Source: Amaranthus tricolor (lineage: Eukaryota; Streptophyta; Magnoliopsida; Caryophyllales; Amaranthaceae). From it: a stretch of DNA of 64,000 nt. Shown in pieces: positions 9,208-19,387 of this stretch. Positions within the stretch are counted from its first letter, which is position 1. Each line of letters opens with the position of its first letter. The stretch lies in the NCBI RefSeq assembly GCF_026212465.1, contig NC_080060.1, positions 18,501,326 to 18,565,325 of the forward strand, in the 5' to 3' direction. The position numbers and the translations under genes are program-made. The notes under the pieces were generated by a model. That model searched no databases. It worked only from the letters and a program-made list of their open reading frames with translations, and had not been told where the DNA came from.

Positions 9208-10395
9208 CTGGTAAATTCTATCCTTATTTCTATCCTTATTTTCTTTCGTACAGTGGTAGATTACAACTGGTAAATTCTATCCTTATTTCTATCTGTACGT
9301 ATTGGGCTCAGATTTTCATTCTTCCGAAAACAATCATCACAAGAATTAATAGTATATGTCAACATTTTCTTTGGCACGGTGTTAGCAATAGTTCTAAACA
9401 TGGGAATATTGCTTGGGAAAATCTTTGTCATCCAAAAAAAGAAGGGGGTCTGAATATCAGGAATCTCTGGCTATGGAACAAGGCAGCTATTGGTAAACAA
9501 ATTTGGTCCATATGCCAAAAGAAGGATAATTTGTGGGTTAAATGGGTTCACGCGGTGTACATTAAAGAGCAACAATGGGAGGATCACAGGCCTCCCATCA
9601 CCGCGAGCTGGGTATGGAAAGGGTTATGTAAATTACGTGAAGAAATCATCCCCATTGTTCACCAGCAGCCCAGCACGCATTATAGTATCAAGGATGTGTA
9701 CAATCAGCTACAGCCTAATGGAATCAGCGTCCCCTGGAGCAGTCCTGTATGGTGCAGGTTCTCTGTGCCTAAACATCGCTTCATCACATGGTTAACTATG
9801 AGAAGAAGACTATTCACGAGAGACAGACTTCTTAATTTCAATTTGGTGGAAGATACTACTTGTGTATTTTGCAAAACTGATATTGAAACTCATGATCACT
9901 TGTTCTTTAATTGCCTTTATAGTGCTGTGATTCTGAAACAGGTTATGCAGTGGCTCAACTGTAATTTCCAGACCCATTCGTTGCAACACCTTCTACTAAA
10001 AGGTTGGAGCATAAAAGGTAATAGATTGAAGAAGCTCACGATTTTGGTGGCTATTGCAGCCACGGTGTATGCAATCTGGAAACTCAGGAATGACATAATC
10101 TGGAGGCACAAAGATGCAACTACCGCAACACAGATGGTTGATCATATCAAATGGATCGTGAAGAATAGAATGCTCCAAGTGTGTAATGATAATTATAAAC
10201 ATATAGATTGGCTCAAAGCTTTGTAATTTCTGTTTTTGGAATGATGCTACAAATGATTTAGCATTGCTTTGGAACCCTACCTAGAAGGTGGCCATAGTTT
10301 ATGCTCATGATGGATTTGCATCATTGTTTCTTGCTCTTGTAACTGGTTAGTTCTTGATGAAATAAATTCTTATTTCTCAAAAAAAAAAAAAAAAA

Positions 10396-10397
<2 letters not shown>
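9208..10397 (+). mobile_element. 5'-truncated L1-type LINE with poly(A) tail
   Basis: Only the last third of ORF2 is left, followed by a short 3' UTR and a 19-base poly(A) at 10379-10397. That is the structure left by incomplete target-primed reverse transcription. The extreme 5' end holds a duplicated stretch (AACTGGTAAATTCTATCC at 9206 and again at 9263). TAA repeats flank both ends, consistent with insertion into, or duplication of, a TAA microsatellite. Confidence 0.85.
9250..10226 (+). pseudogene. LINE ORF2 C-terminal part: end of RT and zf-RVT domain
   Basis: The frame is open without a stop from about 9250 (GRLQLVNSILISI) to the TAA at 10226, although the first ATG is only at 9531, so the reading frame is a truncated remnant. 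It contains the RT thumb region (YWAQIFILPK), KEGGLNIRNLWLWN, LWVKWVHAVYIK, and a zinc-binding RT C-terminal domain with CVFC and HDHLFFNC at about residues 110-130 counted from 9531. The C-terminus includes ATVYAIWKLRNDIIW, typical of plant LINEs. It has not acquired stops, unlike the LINE to its right, so it is probably younger. It lacks the polymerase active site. Confidence 0.85.

Positions 10398-10470
<73 letters not shown>
10398..10470. repeat. (TAA)n microsatellite after LINE poly(A)
   Basis: About 24 TAA units follow the poly(A) directly. Confidence 0.95.
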
Positions 10471-10472
<2 letters not shown>

Positions 10473-10689
10473 GCTATGCACTTTATACAATGCACTTATT
10501 CAAATATTAATATCTCTCATTGTGCATTATTAAAAATTATGAAAAGTTGATATGAATAATCATTGCATTGAGACGAATCAAACAAAATCCCACATGACTA
10601 TGTTTTAACTTATAGATTAATAATAAAATACAAATTAAGAGTAAGAGATGAATAATATCCAAAAAGCAAATGGGATGTTAGTGCTGAAT

Positions 10690-11092
10690 TGGAGGGACTA
10701 ATAACAATATAATACGACTAATTATGTATTAATACTACTAATAATACACTAATACGATTAATTCTACAATTATACGACTAATAAATATTAAATAATGCAC
10801 CAATACAATACGACTAATAATATACTAATAATACAGTAATACGACTAATTACATACTAATATTAAAATAATACAACTAATAATATGCTAATAATAAACTG
10901 ATATGAGTAATAATATTCTAATGTAACTAATAATACGATAATACAAATAGTAATATACTAATTCTAAATTAATTCGACTAATTATATACTAATAAAACTA
11001 ATATTATACTAATAATACACTACTACTGTTAACATACTAATAGTACACTACTACTATTAACATACTAATACTACACTACGACAACTAATTAT
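10690..11092. repeat. Degenerate minisatellite with ACGACTAATA and TACTAATAATACACTA words
   Basis: Variants of AATACGACTAATAATATACTAAT recur through about 400 bases with an irregular period near 20-40 bases, nearly without other sequence. 10471-10690 is AT-rich with nothing recognisable. Confidence 0.65.

Positions 11093-11094
<2 letters not shown>

Positions 11095-11131
<37 letters not shown>
11095..11131. repeat. (TAA)n microsatellite 5' of second LINE
   Basis: About twelve TAA units end exactly where the GC-richer LINE 5' UTR starts. Confidence 0.9.
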
Positions 11132-11380
11132 CCACTCTCTACACCCGTGCGTTTCTCTCTCTACAAGCCTCCCCTCTGGTTCCCCTTTGCTCACCATCAT
11201 GGTAGAGCCCGCCAAGCCAAGAGGACCAAGCCGCCTGAGGAAGACGGAGACGGTGCAATGAGTCCCAGCGCCGGCTACCACCGGTAAGCAACCTGAGGCT
11301 GTTCCAACCCCTGGCGACACCCTCAATGCTTCCCTCAAAAACGCCAGCCCCAGTAAAGCGTTTCACAGTTCTTCGATGCT

Positions 11381-12476
11381 GTGGAACAACTTTCCGAAAG
11401 CTGGGCTTTAATAGTCCATGGCAGCGTTGGAAGAGGAGTCTTGGACACATCCTCAAGGGCAGTGACAAATGATGCAATTGAATCAGAAACCCTAATTGTG
11501 GAACCTGCAATTCTCAATAGTGGGCCAAAAGGTAACACCTCTTCTAACCCTAAACCAGTTAAAATTAAATTAGCTAATGTAGAAGATGAAATCAAGTATT
11601 GGAAAACTGCAATTGTATGCTTTGTGATAGGGGCAAACCCACCACTTCATGTTATAGATGGTTTTGTGAAAAGAATATGGAAAGACCTAAAAATTGACAC
11701 TATAGGAGTAGTGGACAAAGGTGTTTTCCTGGTTAGAATGAACTCAATTGATGATAGGGATAAAGCTTATGAAATGAATGGATCATGTTTGACAACAAAC
11801 CATTTGTGATCAAACCATGGACACCTGAGATGTCAAAAGATAAAGGCAGCCTCTCATTCATGCCAGTATGGATTAAACTTCCAAAACTAAAAATGGAATA
11901 CTGGGCCGTAGGGAGCCTAAGAAAGATAGCAGGGATAGTTGGGAAAGTCATCAAAATTGATAATGCTACACAACATAAGACTTGATTAAGATTTGCTCGG
12001 GTCCTAGTTGAAATGAACACTAATGGTGAATTTCCTGAGGAGATACACTTCACAAATGTGAAAGATGAATTGATTACACAACAAGTGATCTATGAATGGA
12101 AACCAATACTATGCAATAAGTGCAAAAAAATGGGTCACTATGACAAGGATTGCAAAGTTGGACTCCCCAAAGAAAGAGCTCCCAAAATAGACAAAAAAAA
12201 AAAAAAAAAGGTTTCCAAGTGGTTGTGAGGAAGAAGTATGTCATAAAACAAAAACAGCCCATCCCGGATAAACCAACATCGGAACCGAAAAAAAGCAAGC
12301 CTGGCAATAGGTCCAAGAGTCCTAGAAGAACTCAGCAGCAATACATGCCTACTACACACAACTCTTTTGATGCCTTATCTCAACAGGATGACTGTGACAC
12401 CAACAATGAGGAAACTAGCATCCTAGAACTCCTAATTAAAGCGCTGGGGCCTTACCCCATCGATGGAAATGAATAG
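11381..12476 (+). pseudogene. LINE ORF1: DUF4283 domain and CCHC zinc knuckle
   Basis: The segment 11381-11809 starts MEQLSESWAL and contains the DUF4283-type core (YWKTAIVCFVIGANPP, then VFLVRMNSIDDRDKAYEM). A frame change near 11790 leads to FVIKPWTPEMSKDK and LPVWIKLP-like text (FMPVWIKLPKLKMEYW). A stop near 11985 separates this from the 12013-12228 segment, which has the knuckle CNKCKKMGHYDKDC (CX2CX4HX4C). An A run at 12196-12209 shifts the frame again before a Lys/Pro-rich tail ending at 12476. ORF1 proteins of this type bind LINE RNA. The true start may lie upstream at the ATG at 11200, whose frame soon stops. Confidence 0.8.
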
Positions 12477-15400
12477 TGTCCTAACATAGAATGGGAAGGG
12501 ATTAAACAAGGCCCGTAAACAAATCGAAGTGGCTCGTTTCATCTCTGGCTATAACATTAGCCTGTTTAGTCTCCTCGAAACAAAGGTATAGCCGCAAGGC
12601 CTAGGTGCCCTTTACCAACGTTTATGCCCATCCTGGTGCTTCACGCATAACTTGAATTGGCACAAGGGGGTTCGTATTATTGTGGCTTGGAAAAGTGATG
12701 AACTACATGTAGATATCAAACAATACTGTAGTAGCCAGCTCATTCATGTAGAGGTGACTCCAATTCATGGAAATAAATTCCAATGTACCTTCATCTATGG
12801 TGCTACCGACAAGAAAACAAGAGAGGATCTGTTCTCACAACATAAAAATATCCACTCTCTCATTGAAAGTCCATGGCTCCTTGTGGGCGATTTCAACTGC
12901 ATAGCTAACCTGAATGAACGTATAGATCAAAGACCCCGCAACAATGAGATTGAACCACTGATGATATGTATGGAAAACTGTGGGATCCATGATTTAAAAA
13001 GCACAGGAAGATTCTTTACCTTGTCCAATAAGCAAGAAGGTGCATTGAGAGTTCTGAGCAAGATCGATCGGGTCATGGGGAACCACGGATAGGACAACAC
13101 CTTTCCTACCTTAGAAGTTGTTTTCCACCCTGAAGTAAACTTTGACCACACTCGAAAGCTTGTCCAGTACTTTATGCACCCTAGAGGTAACAAGCCCTTC
13201 AAATTCTTCGATCACTAGGGGAAACGAGAAGACTTCATCGGGTCGATCCAGGACATTGGAGCAACTCAACCCAAGGCGTTATGAGCCACCAAGTGATTAG
13301 AAGCTGAAGCTAGTTAAAAAGCTATGCAAAAAAAAGTTCAAGCAGGATGAGAACACTAATGTCCTTCAACCAGAAGCCAATCTCCTCAAAGCCTAGGAGG
13401 AGGTACGCTCTCAACCATATAATATTCATCTCATCAATAGTGAATGCAAATTGGCAGGTCTACTCAAGAAAACAAAAGAAGAAAGAGACTCTACCCTTCT
13501 TCAAAAGGCCAAAATAGCTTTGGCTAACAATGGGAGATGAGAACACTAAATTCTTTCATCACTCCATAAACCAGAGGCGCAAAGCTAATACCATCAATGT
13601 ACTCCACCTTGGAGATGGGGTTACTAGTGACCGAAGGAAAATTCAAGAAGCCTTCCAAAGTTTCTACTAGAACCTCTTGTGCACTGATATGAAGGATAGG
13701 AGACCCATCAACATGAACGTCATTCTAAATGGTGTTGTCCTATTAGAGTCCCACCAGAACCTTCTTTCCCTAAATTTCTCAGGAGAAGACATTAAAAAAG
13801 CCCCCTTTGGAGAATCCTAGAGGACAATGCCCCAGGTCCTTATGGCTTCAATAGTGGGTTCTATAAGGCTGCATGGAAAGTGATTGGAAAGGATGTGACA
13901 GTAATCTACGAATTCTTTGCAACCAGGGTCATGCATGTGAAATGGAATGTGACAGCAATCACTCTAATCCCCAAGAATTTAAGCCCAAATGGTACAGGAG
14001 ACTATCGTCCCATATCTTGCTGCAATGTCCTGTACATGTGTATATCTAAACTCATCTGTAGTAAATTGAAACTGGTGCTCAATACTATCATAAGCCCTAA
14101 TCAAGGCGCATTTGTAGAAGGGCAAAGCATTCTACATAATATCTTACTCTGCCAAGATATTATGAAACACTATGGTAGGAAGAATTGTATGCCAAGTTGC
14201 CTCCTCAAATTGGATCTCAGAAAGGTATATGAAACTCTAGACTGGGGCTTCATAGAGGACATGATGGTCGCTCTTAACTTCCCGAATTGGTTCATCAAGC
14301 TTGTCATGACGTGTGTCACTTCTACCCAGTATTCCCTTCTCCTGAATGGTACTCCTCTTGAAACCTTCAAGGCCAAACGAGGGGTTAGATAAGGTGACCC
14401 GATGTCCCCCCCCTCCTCTTCTTCATTAGAATTGTGTACCTATCGAGAATCCTAAGAGCAGAAGGGAAGCAGAGGATTTCACATTCCACCTGAGATGCTC
14501 CAAGCTAAAGCTTAATCATCTTGCCTTCACAGATGAGCTAATGTTGTTCTGTAAAGGAGATATGCAATCAATCAAGGTCCTCACCCAAGGAGTGGAATTC
14601 TTTTCAGCAAGCTCTGGTTTTTTTGCGAACACCACTAAATCAGGGATATATCTAGCGGGAGTCAGTAATGATGTTAGAGCACTTGCGACTAGTACCCTAG
14701 ATTTTACTTTTGAGAGTCTCCCTGTCAAATACCAGGGCATGCCTCTCAGTTCTAAAAGATACACAGCGGCGGACTGCAAATACCTAGTTTATAAAATGAC
14801 CAGCCAAATTCGCTCCTAGTTTGCTTGGAAGCTCTTCTACACAGCTCGCCTACAATTAGTTAATTCAGTTCTCATGAGCATCTCCAACTATTGGTGTCAA
14901 ACCATAATCCTTTAGAAGAGAATACTGCACCAAATAAATTCCATATGTAGATCATACCTATGGCATGAAGAAACGGATTGCAAATCTCCAGGGAACGTGA
15001 AATGGGAGAAGGTGTCAAACCATAATCCTTTAGAAGAGAATACTGCACCAAATAAATTCCATATGTAGATCATACCTATGGCATGAAGAAACGGATTGCA
15101 AATCTCCAGGGATTGCAAATTTTGGATATTTGGAACCTTGCAGCTATAGGAAAAATCACCTGGCACATTAGCATAATGGAGGAATCTCTGTGGGTTAAAT
15201 GGGTACATGAAGTTTACATGAAAGGAGGAAGATGGGATCTATTTAACGCCCCTATCACAGCAAGCTGGGTTCTCAAAAAGCTTTGCGGCGTGAAGGAAAC
15301 TTTGAGTACCTAGATTGGAAAGCCCCAATACTCTATAGCAGCTGTATATAAAGACTTAATGGGGAGTACTGACAAAGTTCAATGGGCTAGGATTGTTTGG

Positions 15401-15850
15401 AACAATGTTACTACACCGAGGAGCCGCTTCGTGGTATGGCTTGCATACCAAGAGAGACTCAAAACTAAATAGAGACTGATGACCATGGTGTAGATAATGA
15501 CACATGCCCCATGTGTGGTACACAGACTGAATCGGTGGATCATCTTTTCTTCAAGTGCGAATTTAGCACATAATGCGTGGAAGCACTCAGCAATTGGTTA
15601 GGTATAAACTCTGAAAGACCTACATCGGAAACGTAAAATGCCCAAAACCAAGCTGAAACTTATAAGGGTCACCTTATGCAACCTAGTCTACACCATCTGG
15701 ACTGTGAGACATGAAGCAATATGTCACCAAAAAGTCAGAACACTTGGGACAGTAGTTGAATCCGTCCAAACCGAGTCCAAGAACAGATTCAGCACCCAAT
15801 CGATGAACCAATCCACCACAACATGGTGGAGAACCCTCCTAACCTAGTGA
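12470..15850 (+). pseudogene. LINE ORF2: endonuclease, reverse transcriptase, zf-RVT
   Basis: The endonuclease (exo_endo_phos type) covers about 12480-13200: WNGKGLNKARKQ near the start, then LLVGDFNCIANLNER and RFFTLSNKQ at 12880-13030. RT covers about 13550-14830, with ITLIPK, YRPISCCNVLY, PNQGAFVEGQSI and LKLDLRKVYETLDW, where the last is the first catalytic Asp block. The usual FADD box reads FTDE at about 14522-14533, so a catalytic Asp is lost. zf-RVT lies at 15080-15620, with LWVKWVHEVYMK and CPMCGTQTESVDHLFFKC. Stops or shifts occur near 12588, 13090, 13218, 13540, 14390, 14817, 15311 and 15470. It is the same LINE family as the truncated copy at 9208. Confidence 0.85.
14893..15112 (+). 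repeat. Tandem duplication, 102 identical bases, period 118
   Basis: The stretch from GGTGTCAAACCATAATCC to AATCTCCAGGGA occurs at 14893-14994 and again at 15011-15112 with no difference I can see. It disrupts the RT-to-zf-RVT connection in ORF2. Identity in an otherwise decayed element shows the duplication is recent. Confidence 0.9.
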
Positions 15851-16080
15851 ATGGTCTAGACTTCTAATCCAGGTATCACATTGGACCTGTCAATGCTTGA
15901 TCCAGCCAAAAGCTCAGGGCCTTCCTACAGGATCTTTGCTGAACATCCAGAGAGTAGTTAATTGAGCTAGTTTTTTGTTTTGGTACCTATGTATTTTTGC
16001 TTCTTTTACATGCTTAAACTAGCACATAGGTAGTTGTCCTTTTGTTGTAAAGCCATGCATGGCTCTATTTTTTTGAGAAA

Positions 16081-16190
16081 TCGCGGTGTCTCCTTTGCAC
16101 ATAGTTTTGTGGTTATGAGAAACCCTTCGTAAATGTTTTTCGTTTTGTGGTTATTAGAAAATCGTTAAAAATAATAGTAAAAATAATAAT
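16081..16190. other. Unique spacer with short direct repeat
   Basis: AGTTTTGTGGTTATGAGAAA and CGTTTTGTGGTTATTAGAAA lie about 40 bases apart. The spacer ends in ATAAT just before the SIRE-like LTR, the likely left half of that element's TSD. Confidence 0.5.
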
Positions 16191-17496
16191 TGTTGGCTCT
16201 CTTAGGTTTTGATGATGACTACAATTAATATAAACAAATGTATTTTAGAGATTGTATGCAAGTCGATGTCCGGTCTTGATAAAGATCGTTGATAGTGCCT
16301 ATGATTTAGTCTATGAACATTGTACATGTCAAATGTATCCAAGGAAGAAGTTAGATAAGGAAAATCGTTTAGGATGTCAAATGTAGACAGGAGGTCTATT
16401 GTTCCCAAGTTTGATGATCTTACGATACTTGTAGATGGAGACAATACTCTGTTTCGAAGACTGGAGTCTGGAGAATTTACGTCAGCTGGAAAATTCTGTT
16501 ACATGTATTTTCTGATTTTTTAATTGATATATTAGTTAAAATTAATTTGTTGCATTATTTATTTAATAAGTTAATTGGCAAAATATTTTTAAACCACCTT
16601 AATATAACCATACACTTTTTAAGAGTGGAGAAAATCTCTCTATATTTTTCTCCATATAAATAGGCTTGTGTTTTGGATCTAATTAAGCGAAAAACTACTT
16701 TGCCTATTCTTAGAAAAAATAAAGCCGAGGCTTTTTATTTGAAAATTAAGCTTCCACTTATTTCTCCTTTGTCATAAGAATATGGTAAATAATCGTGGGT
16801 TTTTCCTCTTGAGATTCAAGATCCACTTAACTCTCCTTAATCTTAGGAATAAGGATGTAATGGGTAATGGTTCCTTTTTCCTAGCTATTTAAACTCCTAT
16901 ATAAAGGGAACTTGGTTTTTAACCGAAAAAATGTATCAGACTTGGAGAATCCATACGTGAGAGATTAAAAATTAACAAGAAATATTTTTGTTCAAAAAAT
17001 TGCCAATTAATTTATAATATTTTCTTGTGCAACTCTTTAATTTTATCTTTAGGAATTCATCCTTGTAAAGGGTTTTTGAGATAATTGTTGTTACTAGACT
17101 TGGGTAAGTCTAGGGGAGAATTAGAGAGCTTCGAGTGAAGCTAGAGAATTAGAGAGTTTCGAGTCAAGCTAAAGAATTGGAGAAGCTTCGAGTGAAGCAA
17201 GAGAAAGAAAAAGAGCACTTGGCCTAATTATGTGTATTTGTTTTATGTAATTGTAACTAATTGCCTAAAACATATCGGAAAGTTTTGAAATCCTGAGGGG
17301 TCATGGTTTTTCCTTTTATTTAGGCTTAGAAGGTTTCCACGTAAAATTGTGTTGTCTCCTTTCACATTTTTGCATGAAGTTTAAGTTTTAATTCCGCAAT
17401 CTAATTCCGCAAAAACAGGGCAAAAATACTTAAACTTATTAAAATAAAAATTCACTCCCCTCTTGTTGTCGTTCACCATCTCTATCAGTCTCTACA
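16191..17496 (+). repeat. 5' LTR of element 1, 1306 bp
   Basis: It starts TGTTGGCTCTCTTAGG and ends CAGTCTCTACA. A TATA box (CTATATAAAG) lies near 16908. Downstream are hairpin motifs such as AGCTTCGAGTGAAGCT at 17127-17142, with a degraded copy near 17155 and another near 17184. It is clearly related to the LTRs at 6791, 26556 and 31856 but differs from them by indels. Confidence 0.9.
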
Positions 17497-17497
17497 A

Positions 17498-17511
17498 TTG
17501 GTATTAGAGCC
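17498..17511 (+). other. Primer-binding site, tRNA-iMet type
   Basis: TTGGTATTAGAGCC follows the LTR after one base. The usual plant copia site is TTGGTATCAGAGC, so there is one C-to-T change. It primes minus-strand DNA synthesis. Confidence 0.9.
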
Positions 17512-17572
17512 ATGTTCCTCATTTGACCAGGAAACCCTGAGAGCAATATCCTGGTTCTTACAAATATCGAAT

Positions 17573-19381
17573 ATGAATGAACGAATGGAAGAAGGGTACT
17601 TTACTCAAAGGCCACCTATGTTCGATGGAAAATTCTATACGTATTGGAAGAATAGGATGAAAATCTTCATCGAAGCCGAAAACTATCAGGTATAGAGAGT
17701 TACCGAAATTGGAGACTTTGAGGTAACTACTACAAACTCCAATAACGAAATCATTCCTAAACCCATAACCGAATATGAAAAGGAAGATTTTCAGAAAATC
17801 GAGATGAATGCTCTTGCCATCAAATTGCTTCACTATGGTCTTGGACCTAATGAACATAACCGCATTATGGGTTGCAAATCTGTTAATCAGATTTGGGATC
17901 TGCTGGAAGTCACCCACAAGGGAACAAGTGAAGTAAAAGGCTCTAAGATAGACTTTTTGATGTCTAAATATGAACGGTCGCAATGGAACCAAGAGAAAGC
18001 ATCAAAGAGATATTTACAAGGTTCACTGACATCACAAATGAACTTGTCTCTCTTGGAAGACATATTCCCGTTGATGAATAAGTCAGGAAAACTCTAAGGA
18101 GTCTCCCTCAAGATGAACGCTGGAGAGCCAAAGTCACAGCCATCCAAGAATTCAAAGATTTCACAAAATTCAATCTGGAAGAGCTGGTTGGTTCCCTTAT
18201 GACTCACGAATTGGATTAGGGAACAGCGGACAGTTCCTGAAACAAGGGTTTGGCTTTGACAGCAACTGATCAGGAAGAGTCAGAATGTGATGAAGAGGAG
18301 GCTGCAATGTTGGTACGAAAATTCAAGAAATTTTTAGGAACAACAAATACTCCAATCAAAGAAACAACAAGGAAAGAAAAACTGCAAATTCCAAATCCAA
18401 CCTTGAATGTCACAAATGTGGAAGTAATGATCACTTCATAAAGGATTGCCCAATATGGAAAAATGAAAAGGGCAAGGGAAACTAGAAGACTACCAACGAA
18501 AGGAAATCTCAATATAACATCGAATTTCGCAAAGCCATGATTGCTATATGGGGAGAATCCGAAATTGAAGCGGAGACAAAGATCCCCGAAGAGGAAGAAA
18601 CAACCAATCTATGTCTCATGGCTTCACACGACAGCAAGTATGAGAAGTCCAAAGGAAAAAAGGTAATGTCTTCTAATTCATTTCCTAACCACCTAGTTGG
18701 TTTGGATAAATATAAATTAATAGAGTTGCTTATGGAGACACAAGATAAATTAGAAGAAAGTAATGATAAATGTCTCAAAATTGGAAAAGACCTTAAGATT
18801 AGTAAATACCATATTTCCTATTTAAACACCTTTAGATCCGATGTTCAAATAGATTTTTCAACTTGCTAGATCAAAACATCATTTTAAAGGAAACTTTGGA
18901 AAGAGTAAAAAAGGAGAATATTATTCTTAATATTGAATTGACCCAATATAAATTACTAGGCTTAAACAAGGACTTAACAACATATCCATCTATGATTTCT
19001 GTATTGATTTTCAAAAATTGAAAATCGACCTAGAATCCAACAAAGTCGAAAATGAAAAACTAAAACTTGAATTGAATTCAAAAGGAAAAGGGAAAATCAA
19101 AGATGTTCCCAAATGGGTTCTAGATGCTAGAACTAAAAGTACTGAAGACCTAGGTCACAATAAGAATAGTAAAAAGATAAAGGTCTATGTCGATCTCCCA
19201 AGTAGTAAAAGTCTATACCTTTTGTGGAAAAACTGGACACCTAAAATTTGAATGTGCCAAAAGGGAACAACATGATAACTCCAACAAAATTTATGTTAAT
19301 CGCATTTGGATTAAGAAATATGATTCATGCCTAATTGACAAGGAACCTAACAAAGACTGGGTTCCTGATTCTAACAATTAA
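17573..19381 (+). pseudogene. gag: SIRE-like gag with two zinc knuckles
   Basis: The ATG at 17573 gives MNERMEEGYFTQRPPMFDGK, the usual start of this family. A TAG at 17693-17695 replaces a Trp codon that element 2 still has (AENYQVWRV). The UBN2/DUF4219-type capsid region runs to about 18240 (LLHYGLGPNEHNRIMGCK). An acidic linker (ESECDEEEAAMLVRKFKKF) and a first knuckle CHKCGSNDHFIKDC at about 18408-18449 follow, the knuckle now out of frame with its upstream part. A Lys/Glu-rich, coiled-coil-prone region spans 18537-19251. A second knuckle at about 19213-19260 (TFCGKTGHLKFEC) has Tyr where its first Cys should be. Confidence 0.85.
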
Positions 19382-19387
19382 TTTGTT

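Larger units (their letters stand above)
11132..16080 (+). mobile_element. L1-type LINE, near full length, inactive
   Basis: The order is a GC-richer 5' UTR, ORF1 with a DUF4283-type RNA-binding region and CCHC knuckle, and ORF2 with endonuclease, RT and zf-RVT. The 3' UTR ends in TGTAAAGCCATGCATGGCTC followed by T-rich sequence, a typical plant LINE end. No clear poly(A) remains and I could not find a convincing TSD. Many stops and frameshifts and a 118-bp tandem duplication show that it is dead. Ends are approximate to tens of bases. Confidence 0.85.

Noticed and set aside
11139..11510. Long minus-strand ORFs over the start of the second LINE
   Set aside because: They are antisense shadows of the GC-richer LINE 5' UTR and ORF1, with no recognisable domain.
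17558..17992. 144-codon minus-strand ORF opposite gag of element 1
   Set aside because: The plus strand encodes recognisable gag. A similar antisense ORF occurs opposite gag of element 2, as expected for mirror images of one coding sequence.
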